In this document: one piece after another, positions 8,489 to 16,440 of the stretch
How the letters are laid out: every line of letters begins with the position of its first letter
Numbering within the stretch: position 1 is the stretch's first letter
Source of the DNA: Thermoanaerobaculia bacterium
GTDB lineage: Bacteria > Acidobacteriota > Thermoanaerobaculia > Gp7-AA8
Length of the DNA: 64,000 bases
Assembly (NCBI GenBank): GCA_017883205.1
Contig: JADGNZ010000014.1
Coordinates: 61,719-125,718, forward strand
Direction of reading: 5' to 3'
Notes under the pieces: generated by a model
Told to the model about the DNA's origin: nothing
Database searches by the model: none
What the model saw: the letters and a program-made list of their open reading frames with translations, nothing else
Translations under genes and position numbers: made by a program

Positions 8489-11400
8489 ATGACTTCAAGC
8501 TTTTCGGAAATCTGGGTATCTCCTGCCGGTGACGACGCTGCCGCGGGCACGCGCCAGGCGCCTTTCCGCACGCTGCGCCGCGCGCATGAAGCGCTGCGCC
8601 GCAGCGACGCGAGCAACATCACTCTCTCAATCGCCGGCGGCACGTACCGTCTCGACGAGCCGCTGCGCTTCGATGGGGAGCGGTTCGGCCCCGACGGCCC
8701 GCGCGTGACCGTGCGCGCGATGCCCGCCGCGAAGCCGGTCATCTCCGGCGCGGTGAAAGTCGAAGGGTGGGCGCTGCACGACGAGTCGCTGAACATCTAT
8801 CGGGCCAACGTCGGCGCGCATCGCTCGCGGCAGCTCTACGTCGACGGCAAACGCGCCACGCGCGCGCGCACGACCGCCAACCCTCCCGGCTTCTGTCCGA
8901 GCGCTGTCCTTCCCGCGAATCCCTCCGTCAATGAGCCGTACGTGATCCGCGGAGGCATCGAGTTCATCCCCACGAACCTCAACCCGCCGCGCTGGTCCGA
9001 TCCCGCTTGCTGGAGCAATCCGAGCCGCATTGAAGCGGTGATTAAGACGCAGTGGAAGATGATGAGCGTCCCAGTCGCGGAGATCGCGCCCGCCGGGCCG
9101 CAGCGCACAGGGCTGATCACTCTGCAGCAGCCCGGCTGGACGAACGCCAACGTCTTCTTCGACGCCAAGAGCGCCGCGCCCGGCATCTGGAGCTTCTGGC
9201 AGGTCACGTACTTCGAGAACGCGTACGAGTTCCTCGACCAGCCGGGCGAGTGGTACCTCGACGACACCAGCGGCGACATCTTCTACATCCCGCGCCCCGG
9301 TGAAAATCTCGCCACGGCCGACGTCGAGCTGCCCGTGCTCGAAGTGCTGGTCGAAGGTATCGGCATGGCCGACCGCCCCGTCGCGAACCTCACCTTCGAA
9401 GGCATCACCTTCGCGTATGCCACGTGGCTCGAGCCGGGCAGCGGAAACGGCTACGTCGCCGATCAGAGCGGCTTCCGGCTCGCCGGCGACGGGCACCGGC
9501 CGAACATCATCGGCCACGACCAATACGTCGTGCGCACGCCGGGCAATCTCCGCTTCGAGTACGCGCGGAGCATCCGCTTCGAGCGCAACACGTTCGAGCA
9601 CATGGGCGCGGTCGCCCTCGACTTCGGCACCGGCTCGCAGAGCAACCGCATCGCGCGCAACCGTTTCGAGGACATCTCCTCGGCCGCGATCCAACTCGGC
9701 GGTGTCGCGGAAGTCGATCATCACCCGTCGCGCGCCGCGGAGTACACGTCAGACAACGAGATCTCGGACAACCGCATCCGAGCGACCGGGCGCGATTTCG
9801 TTGACAGCGCCGCGATCTACGCCGGCTTCACGCGCAACACGCTCATCGCCAACAACACGATCAGCGACACGCCCTGGTCCGGCATCGCCCTCGGCTGGGG
9901 ATGGGGCCTGCTCGATCCCGGCTCATTCGTCGGCGTGCCCGGCGGGACGTCCGGCATGTGGGGCAACTACACGACACCCACCGCGAACAGCGGGAATCGC
10001 GTCGTGCGCAACGACATCTCCGCCTTTCTGCAGGATCGCTGGGACGGCGGCGCGATCTACTTCAACGGCCAGCAGGGGCCGTCGATCGCCGACCCGCTGA
10101 TGGTCGAGGGGAACATCGCGCACGGCAAGCGCGTCGACGGCGGCGGCAACGTCTTCTACTCCGACGGCGGCTCCCGCTACGTCGTCTTCCGCGGCAACGC
10201 CCTCTTCGACAATCCCATCGGCCGCGTCGACCTCGGACCGCCGCCGCAGAAAGGCGATCCGCTTCCCTACTCGAGTGTGCCGAGCGTGGCCAATTTCGTC
10301 CCGTACGGCGGCGACATCGGCGGCTGCCGCACATTCGGCGACATCCTCTACCAAGGCAATTACTGGCGTGCGGGACTGATCCCGCTCGAAGAGACGGTCA
10401 TCGATGTGATCGAATCGATTGTCACGTGGATAAGCCAAGGCAAGCCTGCCGATACATATTCGCCCGAGGGGTACTTCAACATCTGTCCGTACAGCGTGGG
10501 GAATGTCGTGTATCCGACGGGCCTCCTGTACGTCGACAATCACGACCTTCCGCTCGGGAATCTCGAGGTGCCGCCGGAGATCCTCGCGAACGCGGGAGTG
10601 CGTCCGGAAGGTTCGAATTCCGGCTCCGGGATTTCGTTCCCGCCCGCGTATTCGGGTCCGTCGTGGAACGTGCCGCGGGTCTCGCTGCCCGGTCTCTTCG
10701 GCATGCAGCAGCAGTTCGGCGAGGAGTGGTGGTATTACGTCGGCACCGCCTACAGCGACGAAGGACAGCCGTTCAGCCTGCAGATCCAGATCACGCGCTT
10801 GAGTGCGGGCAGCATCCAGGCGGGTCTCGGCATCACTGGCATCGGCTGGCGCGACGGCGACGGCTCGTACTACCTCTCCGGACTCGGCTTCGGCCTCGGC
10901 GCTGCGGAGTCGGCGCAATCCCTCCCGTCGGTCGTCATTCCGCCCGTTACCGACTATGCGTACTCGGCCAGCCTCGTGCCGCTGTTCGAGCTCGGCGCGC
11001 CGGTAGGCGACCTGCTGCTGAACGCCGGCTTCGACGGCTGGCAGTTCGCATACCTCAGCGACGTGTCGAATGGCCGCGTCGGCGAGGCCGGCTCCGCGTA
11101 CAGCATCGCCGCGCACGGCCGCGGCTACACGACGGTTGCCGGTAGCGCGGAGACCGCGAAAGCCGAATACCGCGTCTCGTTCGTCGTTGCCGACCGCCGC
11201 GGCACGGTGATGGAAGGGATCTCCGGCTACGTCGGTCCGCAACTCTTTCCCGGCAATCAGCAGGCGCCGTCATCGTACGAGTGCGCGCAGCCGCAGCTCG
11301 CGATTCAGAGCGGAACGATTGTCATCGACGGCCGCACGTACACGATCAAGGGCGGCTCGCTCTGGCTCGACCGACAGATGGTCGCGGCCGCGAGCGACGC

Positions 11401-11980
11401 GTCACCCGCTCCGCGCGATGCGGAGAGCTTCCGCCAATACCTGCAGCAGACGAAGCCTGCCCCGAAACCGCTCTACCTCGGCGACTGGATGGCCTTCGTG
11501 CTCGACGACGGCCACGTGATCGTGCTCGCCGAGTTCTGGCAACCGTCGACGCCGCAATGGCTCACCGGAACCACGTGCGGCAAGCCGCCGATGAATGGTT
11601 TCGGCAATCTCTACTTACCCGTCGGCGACGCGCCGCAAGCGAACGGCGGCATCGGCCTCGTCCCGCGAAAATCGCTGCAGCAGGAGGAGTGGGACTTCGA
11701 CGTCAACGTCCTCGAGCCGGGCAACGACGACTCGCCGCACTGGACCTCGAAGCTGTCCGGCCACACGTACGCCACGGCGTGGCAGATCGAGTTTTCCGGC
11801 CGGGCCACTGCGTATGGCCTCCCGCCGAAAATGTACGTCTTCGCGATCAGCGACAACTGCGAGATCATCCCGCTCAACAAAGACGGCGCGTTCTTCGAAG
11901 GGGCGGCGCTGGTCTATGCGGACCAGGAACGCACGCAGCTGCTCGGACACGCGTTCGTCGAGCAGATGGGATTCAACTGA
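8489..11980 (+). CDS. Fusion of right-handed beta-helix and AttH/CrtC-like domain
   Basis: A 1163-residue protein. The ATG at 8489 is preferred because AAAAAGGA lies upstream and EIWVSPAGDDAAAGTRQAPF, the usual opening of GH141-like parallel beta-helix proteins, begins directly after it. Residues about 1-560 carry repeated N-x-I/F strands (NNTISDTPWSGIALG, GNRVVRNDIS) typical of pectate-lyase-like coils. From about residue 735 the motif EEWWYYVGTAYSDEG and the closing FFEGAALVY...GHAFVEQMGF match the AttH/CrtC-type lipocalin-like fold found in carotenoid 1,2-hydratases and related enzymes. There is no signal peptide, unusual for a beta-helix protein. The substrate is unknown; polysaccharide or lipid processing is only inference. 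Confidence 0.8.
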   Translation: MTSSFSEIWVSPAGDDAAAGTRQAPFRTLRRAHEALRRSDASNITLSIAGGTYRLDEPLRFDGERFGPDGPRVTVRAMPAAKPVISGAVKVEGWALHDESLNIYRANVGAHRSRQLYVDGKRATRARTTANPPGFCPSAVLPANPSVNEPYVIRGGIEFIPTNLNPPRWSDPACWSNPSRIEAVIKTQWKMMSVPVAEIAPAGPQRTGLITLQQPGWTNANVFFDAKSAAPGIWSFWQVTYFENAYEFLDQPGEWYLDDTSGDIFYIPRPGENLATADVELPVLEVLVEGIGMADRPVANLTFEGITFAYATWLEPGSGNGYVADQSGFRLAGDGHRPNIIGHDQYVVRTPGNLRFEYARSIRFERNTFEHMGAVALDFGTGSQSNRIARNRFEDISSAAIQLGGVAEVDHHPSRAAEYTSDNEISDNRIRATGRDFVDSAAIYAGFTRNTLIANNTISDTPWSGIALGWGWGLLDPGSFVGVPGGTSGMWGNYTTPTANSGNRVVRNDISAFLQDRWDGGAIYFNGQQGPSIADPLMVEGNIAHGKRVDGGGNVFYSDGGSRYVVFRGNALFDNPIGRVDLGPPPQKGDPLPYSSVPSVANFVPYGGDIGGCRTFGDILYQGNYWRAGLIPLEETVIDVIESIVTWISQGKPADTYSPEGYFNICPYSVGNVVYPTGLLYVDNHDLPLGNLEVPPEILANAGVRPEGSNSGSGISFPPAYSGPSWNVPRVSLPGLFGMQQQFGEEWWYYVGTAYSDEGQPFSLQIQITRLSAGSIQAGLGITGIGWRDGDGSYYLSGLGFGLGAAESAQSLPSVVIPPVTDYAYSASLVPLFELGAPVGDLLLNAGFDGWQFAYLSDVSNGRVGEAGSAYSIAAHGRGYTTVAGSAETAKAEYRVSFVVADRRGTVMEGISGYVGPQLFPGNQQAPSSYECAQPQLAIQSGTIVIDGRTYTIKGGSLWLDRQMVAAASDASPAPRDAESFRQYLQQTKPAPKPLYLGDWMAFVLDDGHVIVLAEFWQPSTPQWLTGTTCGKPPMNGFGNLYLPVGDAPQANGGIGLVPRKSLQQEEWDFDVNVLEPGNDDSPHWTSKLSGHTYATAWQIEFSGRATAYGLPPKMYVFAISDNCEIIPLNKDGAFFEGAALVYADQERTQLLGHAFVEQMGFN

Positions 11981-12004
11981 TGGCTGGCGTAGAGGAAGGG
12001 ATCG

Positions 12005-12048
12005 TGGTGGAGTCAATCGGGATTGAACCGGCGACTTCCTGCGTGCGA
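12005..12048 (-). other. tRNA 3'-end-like fragment (possible attachment site scar)
   Basis: On the minus strand this reads as a T-arm with GGTTCAATCCC, an acceptor-like TGACTCC, a discriminator A and CCA. No matching 5' half is found upstream on that strand and the T-stem has a mismatch, so it is not a functional tRNA. Such 3'-end fragments are commonly left by integrative elements. Confidence 0.4.
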
Positions 12049-12095
12049 TCTCCGCGTCAGTCTCGGGACATACGCGGTGCCACTCTCTTTTAGAG

Positions 12096-12285
12096 TGTTG
12101 GGGCTCGCAAAGGTCACTCACCTCCACGAGTTGCAGCAGAAGCGCGGGCTTACGTAGGTGCAGGTCGCGAAACCGGTGTGGCTTCCCGCAAGCTCGCAGC
12201 AGTGAAGCTGGAGCGCGGCGGCCGGACGCCCAACCTCGTAACATTAGGGGAGACCTCGCGAAGCTCCTGCCGAAGCAACCCCTCC
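12096..12285 (+). pseudogene. Broken XRE-type helix-turn-helix gene
   Basis: Joining frames gives a recognisable XRE HTH: HLHELQQKRGLT, then an in-frame TAG near 12155, then VQVA, a frame change, TGVASRKLAAVKLERGGRTPN followed by LVTLG, another frame change, and DLAKLLPK. The residue order matches the five-helix Cro/C1 HTH, but at least one stop and two frameshifts interrupt it. It lies just upstream of the AbrB/VapC pair. Confidence 0.6.
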
Positions 12286-12309
12286 TTACCTGAGGTATCC
12301 TTAGTAAGG
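12284..12309. promoter_or_regulatory. Palindromic operator candidate before the AbrB antitoxin
   Basis: Two adjacent perfect dyads, TACCTGAGGTA at 12287-12297 and CCTTAGTAAGG at 12299-12309, nest inside CCTTAC...GTAAGG. They end 13 bases before the antitoxin ATG. Autoregulation by the AbrB-type antitoxin is the usual arrangement. Confidence 0.45.
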
Positions 12310-12322
12310 AGCGACAGACGCC

Positions 12323-12550
12323 ATGCCTACTTCGACGATCACCAGCAAAGGCCAGACGACGGTTCCGAAAGAAGTCCGCGATGCACTCAACGTCGGCGCC
12401 GGTGACAAACTGACATGGGAAGTCCGCGGCGGCAGAGTCGTGATCACGACGGATCGGCCCGCGCTCTACCAGTTGGAGGGCTTCATCAAGCACGGCCCCG
12501 ACGCATTGATGGCGGTCGCTCGAGCTCGGAAGGCCAGAGGACGCATCTGA
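12323..12550 (+). CDS. AbrB/MazE-type antitoxin (VapB-like)
   Basis: A 75-residue protein with the swapped-hairpin AbrB signature at its N-terminus: [19 protein letters not shown] followed by [10 protein letters not shown] and GGRVVIT. This fold binds DNA and usually represses its own operon. The C-terminal 30 residues ([23 protein letters not shown]) would wrap the toxin. The PIN-domain gene starts one base after its stop, giving a standard antitoxin-toxin order. The ribosome binding site is TAAGGAG within the operator candidate. Confidence 0.9.
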   Translation: MPTSTITSKGQTTVPKEVRDALNVGAGDKLTWEVRGGRVVITTDRPALYQLEGFIKHGPDALMAVARARKARGRI

Positions 12551-12551
12551 G

Positions 12552-12965
12552 GTGCGCAGCGTCGTCGTCGACGCGAATGTCTTCGTCTCGTTCTTTGTCG
12601 AGCGAAACGCGGCACAGCACTCCGCAGCGCGAGCGCTTCTCTCCGCCGCTGAAGACGGCGAGATCGCGGGCATCATTCCGCAGTCCGTCCTCTTCGAAAT
12701 CGCGTACGTGCTGCAGAGCCAGTACGGGCTCACGGGGCAGCGGCTGGCGGCCACAGTCCGCGCCGTCGTCACGTTCCCCGGCATGCGGATCGTCGATGAC
12801 TGCTCGTGGAAGCGCGTGCTGGAAATCTGGCCCGAACCACTCCCGGGCCTCGCTGATGCGGCGATCGTCGCCGTCGCCGCCGCGAACCGATACGAAGCGG
12901 TAGCGACCTTCGACCGGAAGCTATCCAACCGCCTCGAAGCGTTCGGCCTTGCCGCGTATTGGTAG
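12552..12965 (+). CDS. vapC: PIN-domain ribonuclease toxin (VapC family)
   Basis: A 137-residue protein from a GTG one base after the antitoxin stop. The PIN active-site acids are all present: Asp7 (VVDANV), Glu49 (LFEIAYVL), Asp102 (LADAAIVA) and Asp121 (ATFDRKL). VapC toxins cleave tRNA or rRNA in a Mg-dependent manner; the target cannot be told from sequence. The length fits the family and no lesion is seen, so the pair is probably functional. Confidence 0.92.
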   Translation: MRSVVVDANVFVSFFVERNAAQHSAARALLSAAEDGEIAGIIPQSVLFEIAYVLQSQYGLTGQRLAATVRAVVTFPGMRIVDDCSWKRVLEIWPEPLPGLADAAIVAVAAANRYEAVATFDRKLSNRLEAFGLAAYW

Positions 12966-12980
12966 CTCGAGTAACTCTGC

Positions 12981-13302
12981 GAGTGTCTGGCGCTCAGATA
13001 TTCATGACTCGCGGCGAGCTTGTGAATGCGTTCCGCGTTGCAGCGAACGTCTGAGCAGTCAGATATTCGATCGTACGAAATCGCTGTGCGAAGGTAACCG
13101 CGTCATCGCGAACGTCTGGCCGTCAGACATTCGCGGGTTCGGCGACGTTGCGAATGTCTGACGCTCAGATATTCATGACTCGCGGCGAGCTCTTGAATGT
13201 CTTCCGCGTTGCAGCGAACGTCTGAGCGTCAGAGATTCGATCCCACGAAATTGCCGCGCGAAGGTAACCGCGTCATGGCGAACGTGTGGCCGTCAGACAT
13301 TT
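12981..13302. repeat. Array of six 23-24 bp imperfect palindromes
   Basis: Six units of the form GAAYGTCTGnSCGTCAGAYATTC begin at 12981, 13045, 13110, 13152, 13216 and 13280. Units 1-3 and 4-6 form two copies of a 171-bp direct repeat. The interspersed segments are also similar between the two copies and can be cut into roughly 21-bp blocks, so this is a minisatellite rather than a CRISPR. One plus-strand frame reads ANVWPSDI-type heptads with stops. The array ends 78 bases before the gene at 13380. Confidence 0.8.
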
Positions 13303-13379
13303 GCGACGCCAATGTTGGTCCGCCTCTGCTGCGTAACCTTTCGCATCGCAATTCGTCAAATGGAATTGAGGAGGTACCC

Positions 13380-13928
13380 ATGGACGAAGACACGCACGCG
13401 ATCGTCCCGCTGGAAAGCAGTGCGCCGTCCGAAACGGACGCCGCGCAGGAGGTGGCCGTCCATCCGACGGAGGAACTGGCGGCGGGGGTTTCGAAGGTGC
13501 TGGACCTGATCGCGGAACGCCTGGAGCTCGAGATTCCCCACCCGTCGACGGCGCGCCGTGTGCGAGGTGCGCGGACAGTCTCGCGGGAGTTCGTGCTGTC
13601 GCTCATGGCCGCGGCGGACCGCCGGCCGGACCTTTCTTTTTTCGCACGATTCGACAGCGCCGAGGCGCGGTCGGTGCTGCAATCCGAAGACGCGTATCGC
13701 CTCACGGCCGAGCGCACCGCCATGTTCCTGGCCAGCCTGAAATACACGATCGAAGCCCGCTGGGCCAGAGTCGTTGCCGACGCGATGCTCGCGTTCACGA
13801 TGGCAACGATCTTCGCCAAGGATCCGAGGAACGCGGACCTGGCCGCCGAGGTCGAAAACATGCGGCGGCACCTGGGCCGCAAGGGCGTGCGGAAGAAGAA
13901 GGCGAAGAAGGGCGAGCCTCCGGAGTGA
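13380..13928 (+). CDS. Unknown helical protein, paralogue of the gene at 4957
   Basis: A 182-residue protein with a strong GAGGAGG site before the ATG at 13380. Residues 1-45 are acidic and low-complexity. Residues 60-165 are helical, with R-T-V-S-R-E-F, D-S-A-E-A-R-S-V-LQ, LTAERTAMFLASL and DPRNADLAAEVENM. The last 15 residues are Lys-rich. The helical core aligns by eye with the protein at 4957-5535, whose upstream DNA is also a 21-bp-period array. No signal peptide or catalytic motif is seen. The basic tail could bind nucleic acid (inference). A tRNA-Asp-like remnant begins right after its stop codon. Confidence 0.78.
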   Translation: MDEDTHAIVPLESSAPSETDAAQEVAVHPTEELAAGVSKVLDLIAERLELEIPHPSTARRVRGARTVSREFVLSLMAAADRRPDLSFFARFDSAEARSVLQSEDAYRLTAERTAMFLASLKYTIEARWARVVADAMLAFTMATIFAKDPRNADLAAEVENMRRHLGRKGVRKKKAKKGEPPE

Positions 13929-13930
13929 GG

Positions 13931-13984
13931 GTAGAACGCCGGCCTGTCACGCCGGAGGTCGGGGGTTGGATTTCGTCGGCGGGG
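13931..13984 (+). pseudogene. tRNA-Asp-like remnant (anticodon and T arms)
   Basis: The segment contains GCCGGCCTGTCACGCCGG, closely matching the anticodon arm with GTC of the intact tRNA-Asp at 16189, followed by a variable region and a T-arm-like GGGGGTTGGATTTCGTC. The acceptor and D arms are missing or unrecognisable. It is probably a partial tRNA copy left by a recombination or integration event. Confidence 0.55.
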
Positions 13985-14038
13985 TAGGGCAAGCCGCCGG
14001 CGTGCTTCGAAACCAGGCCTGAAGCCTGCACGCACCAC

Positions 14039-16039
14039 ATGCGCATGCGGCCAATCCTTGTTTCGCTCGTTCTGATCATGGCTGTGAGCGCGACGGCGCA
14101 GCTTCCGGCGCCGCCGCTGGCACCGGATGCGACGTTCAATGACATTCATGGCGCCGCGTTCACCTTCGATGACATCGTCGATCACTGGATCAGCGATGGG
14201 CGTGTCGTCCGCGTGACCACGTGCGTCATCGACGGACAGACGGTCGACTGTCTGCTCGTACCGAAATACCAGAGCAGCACATACTGCAACGCCGATCCGA
14301 ACGACACCGTCGATCCGTGGAAGAATCTCGACTGGGACAAATGCAGCGTTCCGCAGGCGAACCGCGACAACAATCACTTCTGCGTCGTCACCGACGAGCT
14401 CTCGCAGGTCGGCGTAGCCCTGGCAATGCGCGGGCCGACGAATGCGCTCGACTTCGCCTTCGACCGCTTCTACAACACAGTCCGCAAACTCCGGCGCTCG
14501 TCGGAGCCCAAGCTGCCGCAGTGGAACTTGCGCGTGACTGTGAGCGGCGGCGCGGCGTCATTCGAATCAATCGGCGACGATGACGCGTCGGATGCGACGG
14601 CGCGAATCATCTACGCGCTCTACATCGCTGCCTCGAACGACAGCTTCGATCTCGCGCGCCGTGCGGCGTATCGTCAGCTCGCCGACGAATTGGGCGCCGA
14701 CTTCGTCGCCGACTTCGTCAAGTCCTCCGGCCTCGGCATGTACTACTGGCTGGCTACCGGATTTCAAACCGGCTCGCGCTCGACACCGATCGAGCCCGAC
14801 GGCTGCACCCCGCCGAATTGCAATCCGTTCAGCTTCGCCGGCTATCACGGCGACGTCGTTATCGCGCTGCTCGCGGCCTATCACTCGACGGGCAATCCGA
14901 TCTACAAGAACGTCGCCATCGACACGGTAAAGAACTACCTCGCCGCGGCGCAGTTCACCGGCGCGTTTCGCGTGCCACCGACGAAATTCATCTGGCAACT
15001 GATCAACGGCGTGATCACGCCGGTGTGCGTGCAAAACTGCGCGGACGAACCCGTCTGCGACGGTCAACCGGCGTGGGACGACGCCGATGCGCCGCGGGCG
15101 GTGTCGCTCTGCAAGGCGAAGTACTATGCTGATCTCACCGGCGCAGACCTTGGCGCCGATCTCACGAGCTATTGCAACGCTTGGCTCAGCAAAGAACACG
15201 CGTTCGAAACGTCCCCGTACAGCTACAGCACCCGCTATCAATTCAACGGCACGCCGTGCGGTGCGAGCAGCAGCTACGAATCCAACAGCCTCGGCTCGTA
15301 CGTTGAGTTCGCAACGACCTCGTTCGCGCCGCGTCTCGGCGCTGCGTTCTCCGGCCACTACGACAGCAGCGCCACGCCACCGCGATTCGACACCGGCTCG
15401 AGCAACTGCATGGGCGTGTACTTCCCGGCGTTTGCGATCGTGTCGTTCGGAACCGGGATTGGCCGCGACCGTGGCGCGTTCGGAGGACCGACGGGACTGG
15501 CCGCGACGGCGAACGGCGCGAGCTCCGTCGCGCTGCAATGGAACGCCGTCAACGGCGCGCAGTCGTACGTGATCCAGCGCGGCACGACGACATCGAACTT
15601 CGCCGACCTCGACACGCCGGCAGTCGCGTCTTACACCGACCACGGCGTGTCGCCGAACACGACTTACCTCTATCGCGTCTGGAGTGTCAGCGGAGCGGTA
15701 CGTTTCGGCCCGAGCAACGTCGATGTAGCGACTACGATCGTCTTCACAGACACGCCGCTGCAGCCGGCGATGACCGTCGTCAAGGCGGCGCACATCAACG
15801 AGTTGCGCACCGCCGTCAGCGGAGCGCGTGCCGCCGCCGGACTCGGAGCGCTCGGCGGCGACAACGTGCTTCAGGGCGGAACGGTGTCCGCCAGCGATGT
15901 CACGACGCTGCGGTCAGGGCTCGCCGACGCGTTGCAGAAGCTCGGAATGCCAGCGTTGGCGCCGTGTCAGAGCGGACTCGGAAGGTCGTCGATGATCCGC
16001 GCCTGTGACATCGAAGAGCTGCGGAGCGCCGTGCGTTAA
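14039..16039 (+). CDS. Secreted glycosidase-like protein with FN3 domain
   Basis: A 666-residue protein. The N-terminus (MRPILVSLVLIMAVSATAQ after a short lead) is a signal peptide. Residues about 80-470 are a helix-rich domain with DDDASDATARIIYALYIAAS and many paired Cys and Trp/Tyr, resembling six-hairpin (alpha6/alpha6) glycosidases such as GH8; this assignment is tentative. Residues about 485-575 are a fibronectin type III module (GLAATANGASSVALQWNAV to TYLYRVWSV). The C-terminal FTDTPL...VKAAHINELR and DVTTLRSGLADAL repeats are a tail type that I recall on secreted proteins of this lineage. It is probably secreted and acts on polysaccharide. Confidence 0.75.
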   Translation: MRMRPILVSLVLIMAVSATAQLPAPPLAPDATFNDIHGAAFTFDDIVDHWISDGRVVRVTTCVIDGQTVDCLLVPKYQSSTYCNADPNDTVDPWKNLDWDKCSVPQANRDNNHFCVVTDELSQVGVALAMRGPTNALDFAFDRFYNTVRKLRRSSEPKLPQWNLRVTVSGGAASFESIGDDDASDATARIIYALYIAASNDSFDLARRAAYRQLADELGADFVADFVKSSGLGMYYWLATGFQTGSRSTPIEPDGCTPPNCNPFSFAGYHGDVVIALLAAYHSTGNPIYKNVAIDTVKNYLAAAQFTGAFRVPPTKFIWQLINGVITPVCVQNCADEPVCDGQPAWDDADAPRAVSLCKAKYYADLTGADLGADLTSYCNAWLSKEHAFETSPYSYSTRYQFNGTPCGASSSYESNSLGSYVEFATTSFAPRLGAAFSGHYDSSATPPRFDTGSSNCMGVYFPAFAIVSFGTGIGRDRGAFGGPTGLAATANGASSVALQWNAVNGAQSYVIQRGTTTSNFADLDTPAVASYTDHGVSPNTTYLYRVWSVSGAVRFGPSNVDVATTIVFTDTPLQPAMTVVKAAHINELRTAVSGARAAAGLGALGGDNVLQGGTVSASDVTTLRSGLADALQKLGMPALAPCQSGLGRSSMIRACDIEELRSAVR

Positions 16040-16188
16040 ACCGTTCCGCGTTCCTCGTTCCCGTGCAGCCCGGCGAGGCATCGGCGACGACTCTCGGCAC
16101 GCCTCCAGATCTTTGCTGCGGCGTTTTGAGGATGTTCGCGGTGTACGGATCGTTGCACTCTCGCACCTTTTTTTGGGGGGGCCAACGC
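16040..16188. other. Non-coding spacer before tRNA-Asp
   Basis: No credible gene. It contains an eight-T run directly followed by a seven-G run at about 16168-16182, which could end transcription of the upstream gene. Confidence 0.4.
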
Positions 16189-16264
16189 GGGGTCGTAGTT
16201 CAGTCGGTTAGACCTCCGGCCTGTCACGCCGGAAGTCGCAGGTCGAGTCCCGTCGACCCCGCCA
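16189..16264 (+). tRNA. tRNA-Asp (GTC)
   Basis: A 76-base cloverleaf with encoded CCA. The acceptor stem pairs GGGGTCG (16189-16195) with CGACCCC (16254-16260), with discriminator G. The anticodon arm is CCGGC-CTGTCAC-GCCGG with GTC in the loop. The T arm is GCAGGTCGAGTCCCGTC. The D stem has one mismatch. It is the only intact tRNA in the window. Confidence 0.93.
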
Positions 16265-16284
16265 AACTTCGAACGAGTCACCCA

Positions 16285-16300
16285 GCCGCCAGTTGGCGGC
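16285..16300 (+). terminator. Short hairpin after tRNA-Asp
   Basis: GCCGCCAGTTGGCGGC is a perfect 16-base palindrome about 20 bases beyond the tRNA 3' end. Only weak T content follows. It may mark the end of the tRNA transcript. Confidence 0.35.
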
Positions 16301-16440
16301 TTGCGTGGTTCGGCGGCGCTGGCGCTGGAGGAGTTCGCGCGATTGGCGTCCGAACTGTTACCGGGCGGCAGCCTTGGTTTTATTTGCTGCATTCCATATA
16401 ATTCACGCTTTCTCCAAAGAGATCCACTTTGCAAATCAAG

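Noticed and set aside
9901..11145. 414-residue plus-strand frame inside the fusion gene
   Set aside because: It is Arg-rich and offset from a long gene with clear domain motifs; it is a frame shadow.
12981..13302. CRISPR-like array
   Set aside because: The segments between palindromes are themselves similar between the two 171-bp copies, spacing changes from 64 to 42, and no cas genes are near.
14567..15793. 408-residue minus-strand frame opposite the glycosidase-like gene
   Set aside because: Arg/Val-rich with no motif, while the plus strand carries a signal peptide and FN3 domain.
16168..16182. Origin or regulatory site at the T-run/G-run
   Set aside because: No repeats or known boxes are present; a terminator or chance run is simpler.
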